64,000 bases of DNA, taken from the NCBI RefSeq assembly GCF_032062135.1, contig NC_092862.1, positions 43,227,116 to 43,291,115 on the forward strand. The letters run 5' to 3'. The stretch is from Pyxicephalus adspersus. Lineage: Eukaryota; Chordata; Amphibia; Anura; Pyxicephalidae. The translations under genes and the position numbers were made by a program. Of the stretch, positions 1-11,945 are shown piece by piece (position 1 is the stretch's first letter; every line of letters begins with the position of its first letter). The notes under the pieces were generated by a model, which did not search any database, was not told the origin of the DNA, and saw only the letters and a program-made list of their open reading frames with translations.

Positions 1-181
1 ACATGTCTTTTTAAATGTATTTATAGGCTGTAGAAGCTCTCCACCGACCCGAATAACAACCCAAATTTTTCCCCCATTGACATTAATGGAGTTCGAATTC
101 GGCATTCGACCACCCGAATAATTATGCATTATTCGGCTGAATAGCGGTGGAATCGAATAGCGACCTATTCGACCAACACTA
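1..181. mobile_element. Right end of a hAT-like non-autonomous element, cut by the window start
   Basis: The segment is rich in TATTCG/CGAATA motifs in both orientations and stops at ...CCAACACTA, the complement of a TAGTGTTGG-type hAT terminus. The surrounding DNA has few CpGs, so this CpG-containing block stands out. The left terminus lies outside the window, so the target duplication cannot be tested. The family call is by resemblance only. Confidence 0.45.
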
Positions 182-419
182 GTGGCTACTCTTAACAAGT
201 AAAAAATTGGCCAAAATTAGTTTTACACTGAAAGCCTCATGTATTGTATGCTCTGCTGCCTGTCAAGCATATGCAGTTTTCATAAAAAGAATTCTTAATT
301 ATGGTAAAGTATTTGAAAACAATAAACTTTTGAATTCCACTTACTGCTGTCATAAAATCAATAACCTATCACCAGAATTTTTGCTTTACATAAAAGGGTA
401 GACAACTTTACAGAAAGTA

Positions 420-793
420 AGGTAAGGTAAAAGTCAGGATGGGAGCGCAGAGCCTCCCGGGATACTCACATCATGCATAACAGGAGGTTTCTGGGTGCTC
501 TTCATCCAGAAGGAGTTTTTTCTTCAATGGGGAAAAATTCTGATCTCACTGTGCATGCATGTACTTTTTTTCCCCATTTACAGCATTCTGCGGAGTGCAA
601 GATCAGTTGACATAGGCAGAAACTGGAAGACAAAGAAAGGAGATGGCGCTGCCTGGTGATTTCTCTGCGCTGGGGCAAAGGCAGATTACAGGACAGCACA
701 GGACCCAATCCAGGAAAGCTATGGAGGGAATAAGTGATCTGCAGAGATAAAGGTGATTTTTTTTTTTTTTTTTTTAGCTTAGTTCAGCTTTAA
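420..793 (+). mobile_element. TTAA-family non-autonomous element, copy 1
   Basis: It shares a layout with 30,585-30,885: a GGGAG.GCAGAGCCTCC start, a purine-rich middle mentioning GGACAGCACAGGACC, a run of T (757-775), then TTCAGCTTTAA at the right end. The right TTAA is at 790-793. The left boundary is approximate. The 67-68 codon frames inside it are chance frames of the repeat. The same family occurs at 7,253-7,570 and 29,777-30,221, the latter two inverted. Confidence 0.55.
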
Positions 794-2003
794 GTCAGGT
801 AGAGTTTCTTGATGTATCTAATTTTATTCAGGTTTAATATAGTATGTGTAAATCCAAGTAAAAAATAATACCACAAGTTTACATTCTAAGACTATTTCCA
901 GAGGTTAATGAAAATGTTAATGCTAAATATATCCTGCTGCCAGCTGTTTGCAGCTATTTTAACAGTTTTTCATTACCAGAGTTCCAAAGTTGTTAAAAAG
1001 TCAAAAATATGTGTAAATTATCATTTCACCAAAGGGTATAAAAAATAAGGTATAAAAAATAAGAAAATGAATGCACTATTTATTACTTGACTGTCATCTT
1101 TGCCATAGTTTTCAGACTCTAACTGGGCTTGCAAATCATTAACACTCTGTGTACATACTATTAGCTTTCTTGTGTCTCTGACCTGATTTTACACATCTAA
1201 AAGATGTTTTCTTTGAATAAACATAATAATTAATTATACAATCTACATTTTGCAACAGGTTTGCTAAGAATCAGTACAAACCCACTTTCTTCTACAAGGA
1301 GCTATCATTTCATAATTTATCAAAGCATATTAATTCTTCTTTTTTAAGGAAAAAAAATACTATGAAACCTCTTTTCTATGTACTCATCCATATACAAATA
1401 TGGAATATGCTAACTGAAATAATGGGGTTTCTAAATATTTAGAATGTGGAGCCCCATGCTGTGACATTTTAAAGCTTTATAATATAATTGTATTAGACAG
1501 TTATACCATTCAACAGAGGGCCACTGTCATCTACAGGCTGTAGTGGCTAATGCAAACTGAAACATTTTATTCTGCATGAAGACATAATCTTGTAGGGTTA
1601 TTATTTTGCTATAAAGAAAAGCATTATTATGTTTTATTAACCTAGATTTAAAAAAAATGTGTTTTTAACACTGTGCCATGATTTTTCTATATATCTTTCC
1701 CTTATTGGAATGTATACATTTTTCAAAGTGCAGTTCTCCAAAATACACTGATATTAAATTTTAAATGGCAGTTTCAAGTTGCAATGCATCTATTTTGAAT
1801 TATTTTTTAGCAGTGGTGGCTGCATCTAAGTCTGATTTGCAGTAAATATTTCAGAGGTCATTCACCACTGATGCCTAATAAAGGTATGGTAGAGATAGGC
1901 TGACTCACCAGGGGGAGTTTAAAAAAACTCAGAGCAAAACAAAGGGATGAGAGGCAAAAACATTTGATTATGTTAACATTCTAAGGAACATTCTACTAAC
2001 AAC
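794..2003. other. No recognised feature
   Basis: AT-rich single-copy-looking DNA with short homopolymers. I see no coding signal, structural RNA or repeat terminus. Confidence 0.5.
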
Positions 2004-2721
2004 TACCGAGTTTCCCCGAAAATAAGACACTGTCTTATATTATTTTTTTCTCCAAGAAATGCCCTAGGGCTTATTTTCAGGTAGGGCTTATATTTTGAGA
2101 AGAACAACAAACCGCAAAAAAATTAACATTTATTTCAAACGTTATCACATTCTGTGACATCATGGTAACTCTGTAAGTAAGCTGTGTGCTGTATCCTCCC
2201 TCTTCTACCCTCCCCCCCTCACCAATCAGTCCTGCATCACTGTGCTCTGGAAGAGAGATGGGACAGCCTTATCCACGCTGTTCTCCCTTCACTCCCCCCA
2301 GCACAATCAGTTCTGCACTGCACTGGAGGAGAGGTGTGGCATCCTCAGCGTCCTCTCTTTTCTCCTCCCCCCACCACGATCATTTGAGAAGGAGAGATGT
2401 GACAGGCTCAGTGTGCCCTCCCTTCACATCTCTCTACAATCATCAGCTCTGCCCCCGGAGAAGTGATGGATTGTGTGAGCCTGGAATACTCGTACGTACG
2501 GGGTAGTGATGTTGTGACAGTCCTGCACTCGTGTGACAGTCTGTGATGTCCTTTACTTCCTCCCCCACCACTATGTACAGTATGTGCTGAAGATATTCTA
2601 CAGTATTAAGCTAGGGCTTACTTTCGGGGGAGGGCTTATATTTCGAGCTTGCTGGAAAACAGCCAAAAATCCTGCTAGGGCTTACTTTCGGGGGGTGTCT
2701 TATTTTCGGGGAAACACGGTA
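2004..2721. mobile_element. TA-flanked DNA transposon remnant (Tc1/mariner-type ends)
   Basis: Near-perfect terminal inverted repeats of about 24 bp begin CCG(A/T)GTTTCCCCGAAAATA and are flanked on both sides by TA (2004-2005 and 2720-2721), the target duplication of Tc1/mariner elements. Just inside each end sit several copies of a GGGCTTA(T/C)TTTC-like motif (around 2040-2095 and 2610-2710), probably subterminal binding repeats. The middle is C/T-rich and holds three overlapping 67-106 codon frames on the plus strand (2184-2506). None shows a transposase motif, so the element looks non-autonomous. Superfamily is inferred from the TA duplication only. Confidence 0.75.
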
Positions 2722-3140
2722 TCAAAGAAAAAGAAATGATCTTGTGGGATTTTTTTTTATTTTACTTTTAATTCTGAGTATGCTTTTGAATAATACATTG
2801 AAATTGGTTCTTCCCGTACCGTAGTGATAGATTTATAGGTACTGACAAAATATAGCATCAAACCTTAAATGAACTCTGATATTATTAGGTAAAATCTACA
2901 ATTCTAAAAGTACATGTTTTACCATTAGTATACTTTTGTTATACATATTCCATAATGTTCACAAGCCATTAAATTCATCATTAGTCATTTCCAATTTTGT
3001 AGAGAAATTAGAATAGTAGTTTATTTACTGTCGTTTTATCGACTACCAAAATTTGGTGATTTTGAAAGTCTGAAAAAGTGGTGAACAATATAGGTGGCAT
3101 ACTTTGTTGTAGCCCATTTTATAGGGATCCTTTAACTTAA

Positions 3141-3643
3141 TACAGGTAGTCCCCAAGTTAAGGACATCCTACATACAGATGACTCCTAGATATGAACTGG
3201 GCTTCCCTGCTCGCTCGTGTGCAGGATGGAGGCCTGATGGGGGTGGTTTGCACACTTGCAGAAGAAAGCTATACACAGCTGAGGTTGTGGGTGATCGTAA
3301 GGACTGTGTTCTTCTGCAACCTTTTGTAACTCTTTAATGACTGAGACTCTGCAGTTTTTTTGCATATCAAAGCACAGCTTGCTCCAGAATGTAATGAATT
3401 TCTAGGCTCCATAAAGTTTTTTTTTTGCTTTGTTTGTGATTAACTCACAGTGAGGATATTATACAGTAACTAACATCATGCTGCCTAATAATATGTTGAG
3501 ACAAACATCTGTCTTAAATACATTTTTTTAAAATAATGTACCTGTTCCGACTTCCATACATATACAAAATATTGCAAAGCAAATACAAACTTAAAAACAA
3601 ACCTACAGTCCTTATCTCGTATGTAACCCGGGGACTACCTGTA
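3141..3643. mobile_element. Tigger/pogo-like non-autonomous DNA transposon
   Basis: Inverted termini TACAGGTAGTCCCC at 3141 and GGGGACTACCTGTA at 3643 are flanked by TA. Inward the ends continue as a pair of similar, partly decayed sequences (AAGTTAAGGAC versus AGGACTGTAGG complement). The CAGGTAGTCCCC terminus and TA duplication fit the pogo/Tigger branch of Tc1/mariner. About 500 bp with no transposase reading frame, so it depends on another element for movement. Confidence 0.75.
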
Positions 3644-4922
3644 CATGGCCCTGCTAAAGAAAATAGTTTCTAAAACAAAACCATCTATCTATCCTCTCTT
3701 TATATTCCTTTTTAGTCCAAAAACCTAGAAAATCTATTCTTTGTGCGAATTTTTTTCCAATATTTACCTGCATTCTGTGCGCAGAAGACTTTAAGATTGT
3801 CTAAAATATGTTCTGTGACACCAATAATGCCCTACACTCTCTAAAGATTATTTGAATTTGTTCTGTTCTGTAGGTCGAAGAAACAATCATCTACAATATT
3901 TTTGGAATTTAGAAATTTCTCTAGAATATATTAGCGTCTTTATGGTAAATAAATACATTTAAGTCTCAAGACCTGTAATATTATAAAAATAAATCATTTT
4001 TATTGTTTACTGTTTTCCTGCTTCCTCTATAACAAAATAAGACATTTGTGTGTTACAACTCCAGCTACACAAGTATTACCTTTATACGAGTGGAATTATG
4101 GATTTATCTTCTTCATTTTCTTATATGTGGGTTGATTCATTCAGTTGTTAGGTTTTTTATGATACCTATGTAACTTCAATTTTTATGTCCTTTCAGTGCA
4201 TGATACAAACAACATTGCCTGAGGAAAAAGAAAGAGAATCCTAGGAGATTAAAGTACAGAAGAGGAGAAACAGAAAATAGAAGTGGTCAATAGTGAGAAG
4301 TAAAGTATTTTTTTGACTTTGCTTAGAAATTCCTCTATTAGAAAATACAGAAGAATTGATATATTTAAGTAGGCTATTAAAATGTATCATAGATGTAATT
4401 GTTAATTCCATGCATGAATTATATGTTCAAAAACATGAGTAATTTTGGTTATGCAAAAATATCACGGTACTTATGTTCCATCATATAAATAATAATGTTT
4501 CCATGAGACATGCAGTCTCTTTAGATAATGACTTTTGAATAAGCATGCTACCTAACACTTCTTACCACAGTGGGGAAACCATACCTGTACTGGCCAATTG
4601 CTCTGAGCTATCTTCAAACAGGACATATTTCTGCCGGTGCTTTCATCCCTAAGTACTACAAATGGGTAGTAACTGCCCCAGCACAACCCCCCTAACCCAC
4701 ATATCAGTGTTTTTGCTGTTATGACTGCTGTGCCTTCCTTTCATACATCCCAGATATGACCCTATAGAGGAATATATGAGGTTCTTGTATATCAGAGGCT
4801 TTTTAAGTACAGGAGAGGACCTGGATAATTTGGCTTGGGAGTCCAACACATCCAAGCAGCCTTTGGGTGGAAAACAGAGTAATAATGACCCTAAATAGAG
4901 TGGGTATACTAAACACAGTGCT
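3644..4922. other. No recognised feature
   Basis: AT-rich unique-looking DNA. The minus-strand frames at 4649-5000 have no recognisable protein character and run into the hAT element that follows. Confidence 0.45.
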
Positions 4923-5275
4923 CCCCAAAGCAGGGGTCGCCAACTTTTTCAGTCCTGTGGACCGGCTCCAGACCGCACATGCACGGGAAGCAAGTGTCAC
5001 TCAAATGGGAAGAAACCTCCCCCATAGTGACATCATAATGCCAGAATCCCGCCTACTCTCCCATCACAGATCTAAAGCTGCGATGGGAGAGTGGGTGGGT
5101 TGTATCCAGAAACACAACCCTCCCACTTCCCTGGAACTGGGATCTGTACGGGGGACATGGTTTATAGCTCTGCCCTAGGTGTCGCTGACACTGCTTGGGG
5201 GTGCACCAGCCAGAGCCGGGGACCACCAAAATTTTCTCACAGACTAGATCACCGGTTGCAACCGCTGCCCCAAAG
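4923..5275. mobile_element. hAT-family non-autonomous element with exact 8-bp target duplication
   Basis: The element proper is 4931-5267. Its ends are CAGGGGTCGCCAAC and, in complement, CAGCGGTTGCAACC. It is flanked by the perfect direct repeat CCCCAAAG at 4923-4930 and 5268-5275, the 8-bp signature of hAT insertion. Its interior aligns along its length with the complement of 17,995-18,306, for example GTGTCACTCAAA.GGGAAGAAAC and TGCTTGG.GGTGCACC. No transposase frame. The 103-113 codon frames over it on both strands are shadows of the repeat. Confidence 0.85.
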
Positions 5276-5409
5276 TGTGTTCCAGGTTTAAAGTGTCCCA
5301 AAAATGTGCCCTGACTATTTAATTTCTGCTTACAGTGTGTCCCAGGTCTCAATTCACCCAGTTTTAGGTGCTTATTAACCAATGACTGTAACACTACTGT
5401 GATTTGAAG

Positions 5410-5670
5410 TTAGAGACTAGGACCACTGCCCATGACAAAACAAACAGAGACTATTACTAGGACCACCTGCAAATACAATGGAATAGACTAGGACCGCACT
5501 GACAGTGACTGATCATTATGGAAAAAAAATCTAGGGCCCGCCAGGGCTAAGGCCAAAATCACAGGAACTAGAAGCATCAAGGGCCACTCTGACAGAGACA
5601 GGGATCACACTGATAAGAACTGGGACCACCAAAGACCACACTGACAAAAAACAGGTACCATATTGACAAT
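5410..5670. repeat. Degenerate short tandem repeat based on GGGACCACACTGACA
   Basis: Diverged copies of a roughly 20-25 bp phrase built from ACTAGGACCAC / GGGACCAC / CACTGACAG recur about eight times, for example near 5418, 5458, 5489, 5580, 5605 and 5629. Spacing is irregular, so this is an old decayed array. No open frame covers it. Confidence 0.5.
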
Positions 5671-5689
5671 CTCTTTTGCACTAATTGGT

Positions 5690-7250
5690 AACGCACAACT
5701 ACATCTGTGTTTAATTCACATTTCAGCAAGACTGGTTCAATCATGAGATTTTACAGAAATCATGAAAAGCACAAGCTACACCAGGAGTTTTACAAAAACA
5801 TGTTTTTCTTCTTTTGTTAAAAAAGCACAAGCATACAAAAACAAGTATGGTAGAACAATAAATGGCAAATCCCTGACCAAAAGTTCATCAGACCTCAAAC
5901 AGGGGTATAAAGGCATATGAACAACATTAAATCAATTGTTTTACAAAAACATCAAAGAAAAAAATGCGTTAGATTTATATCAGATTGAATAATGACAGAA
6001 TGCATCTATTAAAATGGCTCTCCATCCAGAAATATTTAGCTGTTTGCAGAAGTTGTGTTTTAATGAGGGCATATATGCTGATTTCTGAAACCTGCTGCTT
6101 GTCTTTGCTCTGCCAAATGTCCTTCAAAGTATATAATATGTTTCACTATTTTGAACTTTGGTAACAGATTTTGTTTTAGCAGGCCTTGCTATTTTATGTG
6201 TATGAAACATTTAATGATGTATCTGTCTACAATACAGCATGATTTGTTTGCAGACCCCAAGTTACCTTGTTGTTAGCATTACACTTTATGATGCCTTTTC
6301 ACTTCTACCTCATTTCATAATCCATTTAGTTTCTTTTCTAATATCTTGACAATGCTAGTACAAATTGCCATGGCTATAAACTTTTATTGAATTGATTCTG
6401 AGAAGCTATTGAGTGCAATGTGAGCCAAAAAAAGCATAAGAGTTTGTGATCATTTAACTACTCCCACATTTAATTCTCAAATTGTCATGTTGTATATATA
6501 CAGTAAGTACCCTATTATACTTCTTTTTAGCTTTTTTTTAATATAAAGGTTTCAGAAAGTATTTTCTGCAGTTATTATTAAAAGTCATTTAGATTCACAT
6601 GATGGCATTCAATACAGATAGTATTATGGTTAGCTTTTCATCTTATGTGCTTGAAATACACACAGCACTTTGTTCTCTTTCAGTTGAACGTTTCCCTTGC
6701 CTTTGCTGAGCATCTAAATTATTGTCATGTCTTTATACTAGTTATTTTTTATTTGCATATTTTATATCCATGTACAACTGCAACTACATCAAAACATAGT
6801 CGCTTAAAAAAGATTTTATTAACCTTGTATTCAGCAGCAGGATAACGGCAGGACAGCATATTGATGGGTTCAAACCTCCAAGCATAGATGTGACCTGGGG
6901 CTGCAAATTCACAGGTCATTTGCTGCAAATTGTTATCATATGTGGAAAATGTGGGTGAAAATTCTGGGAAAAAATAGATCAGATTTACTCACCCAGGTGG
7001 GGAATCCTAAATTTCCTCTCTGAGTCTACCTTATTCACCACACCTACATATGTGTCAGATGCCTGGTCCCCTGCTGCATACTTTAGTTCCATCTGTCATG
7101 GCAACAGTAAGAACAAATGAGCATTTAGATGAGAGAACATTTGGGATTACAGAATAAATGTTAATAAATTAAGAAATTATTATTTTATTTGTAGTTGTGC
7201 ATATGGTGGTTCTTTCTGAATTTGCTTTTCATTAAAACAAAGGCTTACAT
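5690..7250. other. No recognised feature
   Basis: AT-rich DNA with no supported gene. A GGTTCAAACC string near 6869 resembles a tRNA B box, but no A box or cloverleaf accompanies it. Confidence 0.45.
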
Positions 7251-7252
7251 TC

Positions 7253-7570
7253 TTAAACCTTCTTTCGTCCTGGGAAATGCCAGCCATCTTCAACCGTCTT
7301 CTTCCTTGTTCTGGCTACATCAGCCATTCTCCCACCGTGCAGGAATGGGACCAGGTGACATAGTCTGCTGTAAGGGAAAAAGAGGATTGCCAATCTCACT
7401 GGCATGCATGAGATGGGCATTTCTTTCTCCTCAATGTAAGAAAATGCCCCTTCTGCACATGCCCGATCTGAGGCAGTCAGAAGCCTCCTGGGTTGTGTGA
7501 CGTGAGCATCCCGGGAAGCTTTGTGCTTCCATTCTGTATTTATCACCGCAATCATAAAGACAAGGGGAGG
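7253..7570 (-). mobile_element. TTAA-family non-autonomous element, copy 2 (inverted)
   Basis: It starts at TTAA (7253-7256). It then carries the family landmarks in the same order as 29,777-30,221: GCCATCTT, CTTCTTC, a TACAT.A.CC block, GGTGACATAG.C.GCTGTA, GCATGC.TGAGAT, and GCCTCC before the far end. The right terminus is eroded and I could not fix its TTAA. Mirror-image frames of about 100 codons on both strands come from the repeat. Confidence 0.5.
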
Positions 7571-7929
7571 ATGTTGTAGAACAACTGCTACAGCAGCAAT
7601 ATCACAAACCAGAGGAACCAGATGACATCGCCTAAATAAGCATTTCTGTAGATAGTGATTTCATAATTTTTTTATGCTTGACTTATTTCACTATATCACT
7701 GTAAAAGGTGCACAGAAAAAAGCTTAAACATGTGTCAATGCACACTAATATCATCACCCGATAACAAATGCATTGAACAAGCTTGTTGATGCCCATACAT
7801 GGGTGGCCTGATAGGTGGTACAACACTTTGGCATCTGCTCATATGCTTCCCTTTAATGAAATCTTGTCTACCATGCACTTACCACATCCTTTAATTCTGA
7901 ATGCTATATACAACTGTGTATGTTCTAGA

Positions 7930-8060
7930 GGTATCATTATTAGTAAAGTTTTTTTTATAAAGTGCCAACATATTATGTAGCATTGTACAATAAAAGGGGG
8001 ATGCAAATGACAAGGATGACCGAATCCTGCCCAATAGAGCTTGCAATCTAAGATTATTAT
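7930..8060 (-). mobile_element. 3' tail fragment of an L2-type LINE
   Basis: It matches the L2 tail at 53,190-53,320 in the same orientation: GCCAACATATTATG.AGCA, TTGTACA.TAAA, GGGATGCAAATGACA, then CCTGCCC...AGAGCTT.CAATCTA. Only about 130 bp of untranslated tail remains, so no coding sequence is present. Confidence 0.65.
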
Positions 8061-10356
8061 TGTCATTCTTGTATGTCATGTTGAGTTTGTTAAGCCCTGA
8101 AGAAACACTAGACACAAAAAACACAAATACCAAAAAAAGTAATGTTTTGTAGTTATAGTAAAGAATAGCATACAAAAAATAACTTACGTAATTTGCCAAT
8201 TATAAGAGTCAAACATTGTATAGAAGAAGAGACCTGATAAAGTGGCATCATTGTTGATATCCAATAGAAACTCTATTACAAAAAAGTTATATTCAGTCTA
8301 TATGAAAGCGTACAAAAAGTCACAATTTTACCATTACAGACATATAACTAATGTAAATATATAAAACTTTATAAAAGCTTTTTTATCTTAACCATACCAC
8401 ACATGCCTATGAGTACGTTCTTCAAATAAGGTTTATTTGAAATGCTAAAAGAATATTGTGCTCATTCTTGTGTGACCTTGATCTCTACTGTTTGTTAGGA
8501 ACTGAAATACATGAAGATGACAAGGACAAACTGCATGTTTCATTGTACTCAGAAGATAAGAGGACTGAGTTATTGTTGAAGTGCATATGAGCCATAAGAA
8601 AAGGTCGCTATCTCTGAAAGACTGTGTACAATATTTTCGGGAGCCTGTTAATCAGATTTTACAGCTCAATTTAAATAAAACAACATAAAACAAGTTGCGT
8701 TTTCTTTTCAAAGTGCTTTCTGCTGGCATTAAGCCAATAATTGTTCCTATTTTAACTGTATTCTCTGAATAAAGAGAAATGCTTGGATAGAGCAAGATAC
8801 CAGAGGGATGATCACAGATTCAGACAGTGTGGCACCAATGCTAACCGTAGTTAATCATTAGAACATCAAAAGGAATGTTTTTAATCTGGTAATGCATGTT
8901 AGATTAAGAACTGTTAGCTCTTTATGTAGCATTGGGGAAGCAGTAATGTCCATGATGCAGTGTTATACCTGGTCTCCAAGAGACATCCTTACTGGAAACA
9001 TAAGTTATACAATCACTTTCTTTATAGTACAATTCCTCTATTTCACTTCCTGAATGTCAGCTAAGCAACAACCTGACATGCTTGTTTAGATAATGAGCAT
9101 TAAGAGGCTACTGAAATAGGCATAAAGATTTTAATAAAGGTTCTGGACTGTAGCAGAGTTTTGCATTTTGATTTAACAGTAGCAGAGAAATGTTTTATAG
9201 CAGAATTATTACTTTTGAGTTTACTTGGTAAAGCTCATTTTAGCAAAATCTAAATTTTCTCAATTTATTCTGCAACTCACTAATACCTAGCCTGAGGGAT
9301 CTAAATATTTGTGAATGGAGGTATATTTACTTAAATCCACATCCAGGTCCCTTGCCAGTGCCATGTCTCCTCCATGTGGTGAACAGATTCACCACTGCAT
9401 TGGTTCCGATACCCATTGGTTCCAGACTACCCCTCTTACTGATTTTATCACTGTGGGTCTTCTGATTTACTCAGATGACTTGCAAGGGTCAGCCAATAGA
9501 AAGTGTTCACATTACGACGAGGGATCCTGCCAAATGTATGCAAGGAAAAAAGTAGACCCAATGCTGGAGTGTCACAAAGTTGTGGCGTCTAGTGGGAAAA
9601 AGGAGGGTTTTACAGTGTTTCTTGCCAATAGTTAGAGGGGAAGGAGGTAAGGGGGAGAGGGTTTTTTTTGATTCTGGAGATATGGTTTAAGGTATCAAAG
9701 TAGGTAAATATAAAGATTCCTGCCCCCAAAATAGTTTTCTTTTCTTTTGTATGCAAATCAGCCTTCTTCAGAGAAAAATAGGTGCACCTTCTTTCGTAAA
9801 TTAGCAAAACCTCATAAACCTGACTTAGAATAATTTTGTTTGCATAGATTGTCAAATAATATCATTTATATAGCTTTAAAATAGAAGTTCAGAGTTATCA
9901 TATTCCTTGAACTTCATAGTAAATGAACTTTAAGCAGTGGTGGTCTTTGTATTTCTTTCTTTTTATGATCATATTTACCCCTCAAAGCTTTCTTTTAATA
10001 ATACATGCCTCCATCTTCTAAATTATGCAAAAATAATTTAAAAATCCACGGTATACTTTATAATAAACCTCATGCAGTCCAAGAACTGAAAATAGCCTAA
10101 AACCCAAGGTACAACTTTCCATCCCTTGCTATCGGTGTTCCTGTTCAGGGGATTTTGGACTCATTTCTCATTCTAGGTGTCTGTAGTAGTCCACATAGTA
10201 ACAAACAATAATAAAATTTACTTCCTACCTCTGTACCAGGTGTTATCAAATTTTAGAGCAAGAAGAACTCTCTGTGGAGATCTATTTTAACTCCCTAATC
10301 TATTAAAAAACATAATAGCTTAATTCAGGGAAGGATGGCCACATGATAACTGCACC

Positions 10357-10360
<4 letters not shown>
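8061..10360. other. No recognised feature
   Basis: Mostly unique-looking DNA. A 106-codon plus-strand frame at 9315-9635 has no recognisable domain. It lies in a stretch with a CCAAT box (near 9494) that could be part of an old retroelement, which I could not confirm. Confidence 0.4.

Positions 10361-10362
<2 letters not shown>

Positions 10363-10395
<33 letters not shown>
10363..10395. repeat. (AT)n microsatellite
   Basis: Uninterrupted alternating AT of about 33 bp. Confidence 0.95.
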
Positions 10396-10396
<1 letters not shown>

Positions 10397-10557
10397 CAGT
10401 TATTCTTTAATATGTTACATATTTAATTTGAACTACATTAATCATACAATTATAGTTTAGCACATTATAGTGTCCCAAGAAAAGTTTTCTGATCCAGCAG
10501 AAGACAACAAGGTTAAATGTATCAAACATGTGTAGATGAGCAGGACCAGTTAACAAA

Positions 10558-10676
10558 TAAATATTATTATTATTATTACACAGGGCTTTACAAAGTACAT
10601 AGTCATATCACTAGCTGTCCCTCAAAGGGGTGCAGAATCTAAACTCCCTACCATAGTCAAATGTCTTTAATACAGA
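10558..10676 (-). mobile_element. LINE 3' tail fragment with (ATT)n end
   Basis: A run of TTA triplets is followed by CACAGGGCTTTACAAAGTAC and CTGTCCCTCAAAGGGG...CTAAACTCCCTACCATAGTC. This triplet-tailed layout is the one seen at the L2 copy at 53.2 kb, although the body is a different subfamily. No coding remains. Confidence 0.5.
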
Positions 10677-10679
10677 CTA

Positions 10680-11945
10680 AGAAACATTTTAGGGGGACAT
10701 TTCCATGTTTCCTTTTTATCTGTTGTAGAAGTATTAGAATTTAAGCAACAGATTGGGACCTTGTATGAAAGATTTTGTGTTTTCAGTCAAATAACATGAA
10801 TTATTACCTCTATTATTACATTTATAAACAAATGCTCTTTTCATTTGAGTGTTTGTCTATGTGTTTCAGTCTCCTGTTTTTACATTCCTGTATTCAGGGT
10901 ATATCATACCTAAAATATACAGACATTTTTTCGCCCTTGCAGTAATGTAAGGTATCATCCACTGCTTTCTGCATTTAAAAAAAGTACTGCATTTTTCACA
11001 TTGCGCAATGACTTGAATGAAATGCAAAGGATAAATGGGGTATGGTATAGAGCTTTCTTATGAATCATTGCTTTAATAATTAACTGAATTTCTAGTGTAT
11101 TCATGAGGGCACCAACAGTGAAGAAGATCATTTTAAATGCTGTCCTCTATTCAGCCATTTAGAGTTCTTGAGGTTTTCACACAGCATGGTCACATACAAT
11201 GACATGTTTAGATAAAAAGTGTCAAACCATCTGTCTTCGTAACTTAAAATGAAAGATCCAAATGATCTGACAATGACATATTATGTAGAGCAGTGCCATG
11301 GTTAGAAATCAGCATGGTGTTGATAATGTTAGGAAAAAGGGCATATGCCAGCAGGGCACATAACTTAGGACAGAGTAAACAGCAAAATAATTGTAGCCAG
11401 CGGCATTTACGCTCAGTATGTGCAGATTATCATGCAGCAGTGTTCAGTTTTCACAAGCACTACAAGACTTCAGAATATATGAAGTAAAGCAAAACTTCAC
11501 AGACAATCTTAAGAGATGTCAACCTTAGGTAGGCAGATATTCAAACATATGGTATGACTAATTAAAAGAAAAGGAAGATGATATTTTTGAGGTGTAACGC
11601 TGCTTAAATTAGATCTAGACCATAACTGGATGACATTTTATAAACATACCTTAGAGAAAATGTCTTTATTAATATAATACTGAGTTCACATTTTGTTTTA
11701 TCATTTTAACATCCCATTGATCTCCACTATCTTTTTTAAGCCACCTTCTGTCGACATGCAAATGCAGAATCAGCGGCACCCCTGGATTGGATTCCGTTTG
11801 GTGGAGGCCAAATATTGGCAGGATCACAGGTTTTGTTTTAATAAAATCTGTAAGATTAAAAAGATATTCAAAAATGTTTTAAATTACATTAAACTGGAAC
11901 TAGAATAGGCATTAGCATGTTTTTTTCCTTAAGTAATGATTTTAA
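10680..11945. other. No recognised feature
   Basis: AT-rich DNA. The small frames at 11,293-11,487 and 11,693-11,908 have no recognisable protein features. Confidence 0.4.

Noticed and set aside
5053..5394. 113-codon minus-strand frame and overlapping plus-strand frames
   Set aside because: They cross the hAT element and its target duplication. No transposase motif.
6865..6880. tRNA-type B box (GGTTCAAACC)
   Set aside because: No matching A box, acceptor stem or anticodon arm at the right distances.
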